Assembly (NCBI RefSeq): GCF_048087625.1
Contig: NZ_CP159805.1
Location: 1,240,001-1,304,000 of the forward strand
DNA: 64,000 bases
DNA from: Pseudothioglobus sp905182815
GTDB lineage: Bacteria > Pseudomonadota > Gammaproteobacteria > PS1 > Pseudothioglobaceae
Direction: 5' to 3'
Part shown: piece after piece, positions 62,122 through 64,000 of the stretch
How positions within the stretch are numbered: the stretch's first letter is position 1
How the letters are laid out: every line of letters begins with the position of its first letter
Program-made: the position numbers and the translations under genes
The notes under the pieces: generated by a model
Databases searched by the model: none
What the model saw: only the letters and a program-made list of their open reading frames with translations
Told to the model about the DNA's origin: nothing

Positions 62122-63311
62122 ATAACTTGACAAATAAAAGAATTCTATTAGGAGTTAGTGGATCTATTGCTGCCTATAAATCACCTGACATTGTTAGAAG
62201 GTTGCAAGATTTAGGTGCAGAAGTTAGAGTCATTATTACTAGTGGAGGGAGAAAGTTTGTTAGCGAACTATCACTTCAAACGGTTTCAAAAAATAAAGTT
62301 CATGACAACCTCTGGGATAAAGAAGCAGAACTAGCAATGGGCCACATTGAACTCGCAAAATGGGCTGATGCAGTAATCATTGCTCCAGCATCAGCAAATA
62401 CAATAGCCAGACTTTGTCATGGCAAGGCAGATGACCTTCTATCAACAGTAATTCTTGCAACGAATGCTTCTATACTAATTGCCCCGTCAATGAATCAACA
62501 AATGTTTGCATCAAAAGCAATTAAAGAAAATCTCAAGATACTTAATAATAGAGGCGTGATAACAATAGATCCAGGATTTGGAGAGCAAGCTTGTGGAGAT
62601 GTAGGTGAGGGAAGACTTGCAGAGCCAGAAGAAATTGCAAGACAAGTAGCAACTATATTTTCAAGTAGCGCTCTTAGTGGAAAAAAAGTTCTAATAACAA
62701 TTGGGGGGACTATAGAAGCAATTGATCCAGTTAGGTATATATCAAATCATAGTAGTGGAAAAATGGGAATGGCGCTAGCAAATGCATGCATCCAAGCTGG
62801 AGCAGAAACTACACTAATAGTTGGATCAATATCAGTTGAAGTGGAAAAAAGAGCTACAGTAACTTACATAGCAAGTGCTAATGAAATGTACGATGAAGTA
62901 ATGAAAAAAATAAAAACTCAAGATTTATTTATTAGCTGCGCCGCAGTTGCAGATTTCAAACCAAAGCAAATAAGCCTAAATAAAATTAAAAAAGATAGCA
63001 ACTTATCCACAATTGAACTTATAAAAAATAAGGATATTTTAGAAAGTGTTTGTAAGCTTAGAAATAAACCTATCTGCATTGGATTTGCAGCTGAAACTGA
63101 AAATTTTCTTGCCAATGCAAAAGCTAAATTAAAGAACAAGAGGTGTGATGCAATTATTTTAAATGATATTTCAAGTAGTGAAATTGGGCTAAACTCAGAT
63201 GAGAATGAAGTTCACTTTATATTGCAAGAAAAAACTGAGAAAATAGATAGAAGTAATAAGCAAATTATTGCAGAAAAGATAATAAAAAAAGTTACAAAAT
63301 ATTTTTTCTAA
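62118..63311 (+). CDS. coaBC: Phosphopantothenoylcysteine decarboxylase/synthase
   Basis: CoaBC makes phosphopantetheine from phosphopantothenate in coenzyme A synthesis. The N-terminal CoaC flavoprotein has VSGSIAAYKSPDIVRRL, the catalytic His in GHIELAKWAD (about 76), APSMNQQMF (about 122-130) and the Cys in FGEQACGDVGEGRLAEP (159). The C-terminal CoaB half starts near residue 190 with KKVLITIGGTIEAIDPVRYISNHSSGKMG and ends with IGFAAETE and NDISSSEIGLNSDENEV. The start overlaps the ribD stop (ATGA). dut, often next in gammaproteobacteria, does not follow. Confidence 0.96.
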   Translation: MNNLTNKRILLGVSGSIAAYKSPDIVRRLQDLGAEVRVIITSGGRKFVSELSLQTVSKNKVHDNLWDKEAELAMGHIELAKWADAVIIAPASANTIARLCHGKADDLLSTVILATNASILIAPSMNQQMFASKAIKENLKILNNRGVITIDPGFGEQACGDVGEGRLAEPEEIARQVATIFSSSALSGKKVLITIGGTIEAIDPVRYISNHSSGKMGMALANACIQAGAETTLIVGSISVEVEKRATVTYIASANEMYDEVMKKIKTQDLFISCAAVADFKPKQISLNKIKKDSNLSTIELIKNKDILESVCKLRNKPICIGFAAETENFLANAKAKLKNKRCDAIILNDISSSEIGLNSDENEVHFILQEKTEKIDRSNKQIIAEKIIKKVTKYFF

Positions 63312-63753
63312 ACGCTGTAAATGCTTATAAATCAAGGGTTAATCGACTTACCCACAATGCTGTGGATAACTCTGTTGATATCTCAAAATTCAGACTTAAA
63401 TTAAGCGTTAGACTAACAATTTCTATGGTTTTGGTTAATAAATAATCATATCAATTTTTTTGTTATAAATCAATGACTTATATTTTTATAAATTTACGAA
63501 TTTATTTCTACTTCTGAAGGCAAACTACTAAATTATCAATTCGCGGATAACTTTTTTAGTTTTGCCCTTATAGACTGGGGTTTAAAGGCTAAATTGGTGA
63601 AATTAAATCCCTATTAATGCTCAATAATAAAAGGTTAATTTTTGGGTTAAACTAAATTAAATAATGCTTATAAAACTTCCAATAAATTTAACGTAGTTAA
63701 AGGCCTTAATATAGCTCTTTAAGCCACTAATTGAAGGTAATTTTGTGTTTTAT
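63312..63753. other. 442-bp AT-rich gap between convergent coaBC and dnaE
   Basis: I see no gene or tRNA here. Notable items are an inverted DnaA-box pair (63348-63369), a 12-base direct repeat AATGCTTATAAA near both ends (about 63319 and 63663), and a possible stem GGGGTTTAA/TTAAATCCC (63577-63585 with 63603-63611, one G-U pair, 17-nt loop). No classical terminator with a long T-run was found for either gene. Confidence 0.5.
63348..63369. promoter_or_regulatory. Inverted pair of DnaA-box-like sites
   Basis: TTACCCACA (63348-63356, one mismatch to TTATCCACA) is followed after 5 bases (ATGCT, sharing the T) by TGTGGATAA (63361-63369), a perfect DnaA box on the minus strand. A weaker TTATCCGCG-like site is at 63542-63550. 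Whether DnaA binds here is unknown. Confidence 0.4.
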
Positions 63754-64000
63754 TTAATATTGAATTTGATATTTTTGATGACCAAATTTTTTCTCAATTA
63801 AATCTAAAAAGTCTCGATTTAATGAAATATCAAATTCTTTAGGAAGAGGGATTCTTCCAGATGAATTAGTCGACTGATACTCAATAATTACTGGACACTT
63901 TCCTGGATATTCTTTCAATAATGCACACAGCTCTAGGTACTCATTTTTGTTCTCTTTTGTTAGTTTAATTTTGAGATATTTAGCATATTTTATTTGAACT
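63754..64000 (-). CDS. dnaE: DNA polymerase III alpha subunit, C-terminal end (5' part outside window)
   Basis: The frame on the minus strand enters from beyond 64000 and stops with TAA at 63756-63754, giving 82 residues. The sequence LKEYPGKCPVIIEYQSTNSSGRIPL, then FDISLNRDFLDLIEKKFG and the closing YQIQY fits the C-terminal domain of DnaE, where a GxCPVxIEY motif is usual. DnaE is the replicative polymerase catalytic subunit. Only the end is visible, so the call rests on this tail motif. Confidence 0.75.
   Translation of the reverse strand, partial: VQIKYAKYLKIKLTKENKNEYLELCALLKEYPGKCPVIIEYQSTNSSGRIPLPKEFDISLNRDFLDLIEKKFGHQKYQIQY

Noticed and set aside
63312..63753. Chromosome origin
   Set aside because: Only one perfect DnaA box, convergent flanking genes and no dnaA nearby; kept only as a weaker site finding.
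1..64000. CRISPR arrays, insertion sequences, prophage genes
   Set aside because: No regularly spaced repeats, transposase, integrase or phage structural genes were seen; the only mobile-element hint is the tRNA-like scar at 13.3 kb.

Overview
The window reads as a compact, AT-rich (roughly one third G+C by eye) chromosome segment of a marine gammaproteobacterium. The rpsT, ftsB-ispD-ispF, recA-recX, mreBCD-mrdA and argH-fmt-type neighbourhoods, the many start/stop overlaps, and the uptake and catabolism genes for polyamines, glutarate and ectoine suit a streamlined heterotroph or mixotroph such as the SUP05/Arctic96BD-19 (Candidatus Thioglobus) group. That lineage call is inference from style and gene content, not from a marker search. 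There are no complete tRNA or rRNA genes, no CRISPR array and no transposase.

Layout. 1-8.5 kb: end of hflD, rpsT, smrA, xseA, an RDD membrane protein, then a tight run ftsB-ispD-ispF-murC-murB-ddl-ftsQ (division, isoprenoid and peptidoglycan precursors). 8.5-15.9 kb: a membrane protein, mltD, bolA, a ferredoxin-type reductase, miaA, murD, a Bax-inhibitor-1 protein and rppH. At 13.0-13.3 kb, between miaA and murD, lies a scar: the 3' end of a tRNA/tmRNA beside a broken marR gene. 15.9-30.4 kb: a catabolic block. A GntR regulator faces csiD-lhgO (glutarate to 2-oxoglutarate). A minus-strand operon (aminotransferase, PuuB-like oxidase, agmatinase-family ureohydrolase, class I amidotransferase) faces puuA, a potF-A-H-I uptake system and gabD. 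Together these could import C4/C5 diamines and feed them to the TCA cycle as succinate and 2-oxoglutarate. 30.5-36.6 kb: hom-thrC, cysM and an amino-acid ABC transporter. 36.6-45 kb: threonine aldolase with a 2-oxoglutarate oxygenase, hemJ, ftsY, phhB, hemC, argH, fmt, trmL, prmC. 45-50.3 kb: an EamA exporter, then an ectoine-hydrolase locus (PLP enzyme, doeA, AsnC regulator, eutA-like protein, EmrE-like transporter).

50.4-52.2 kb holds the least familiar locus: a two-gene operon encoding a stand-alone inverse-autotransporter (intimin/invasin-type) beta-barrel with no passenger domain, coupled to a secreted protein with eight cysteines that I do not recognise. 52.2-64 kb: rnpB, a class I fumarase whose first ~50 codons are in another frame, mreBCD-mrdA, tgt, recX-recA, ribD, coaBC, a 442-bp AT-rich gap with an inverted pair of DnaA-box-like sites, and the 3' end of dnaE.

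Regulatory signals visible directly include an 18-bp perfect palindrome at the csiD promoter, repeated CACTTA/TAAGTG half-sites upstream of the AsnC gene with one copy in the promoter of the ectoine operon, and a strong hairpin between potF and its ATPase gene. Several convergent gene pairs overlap at their stop codons.
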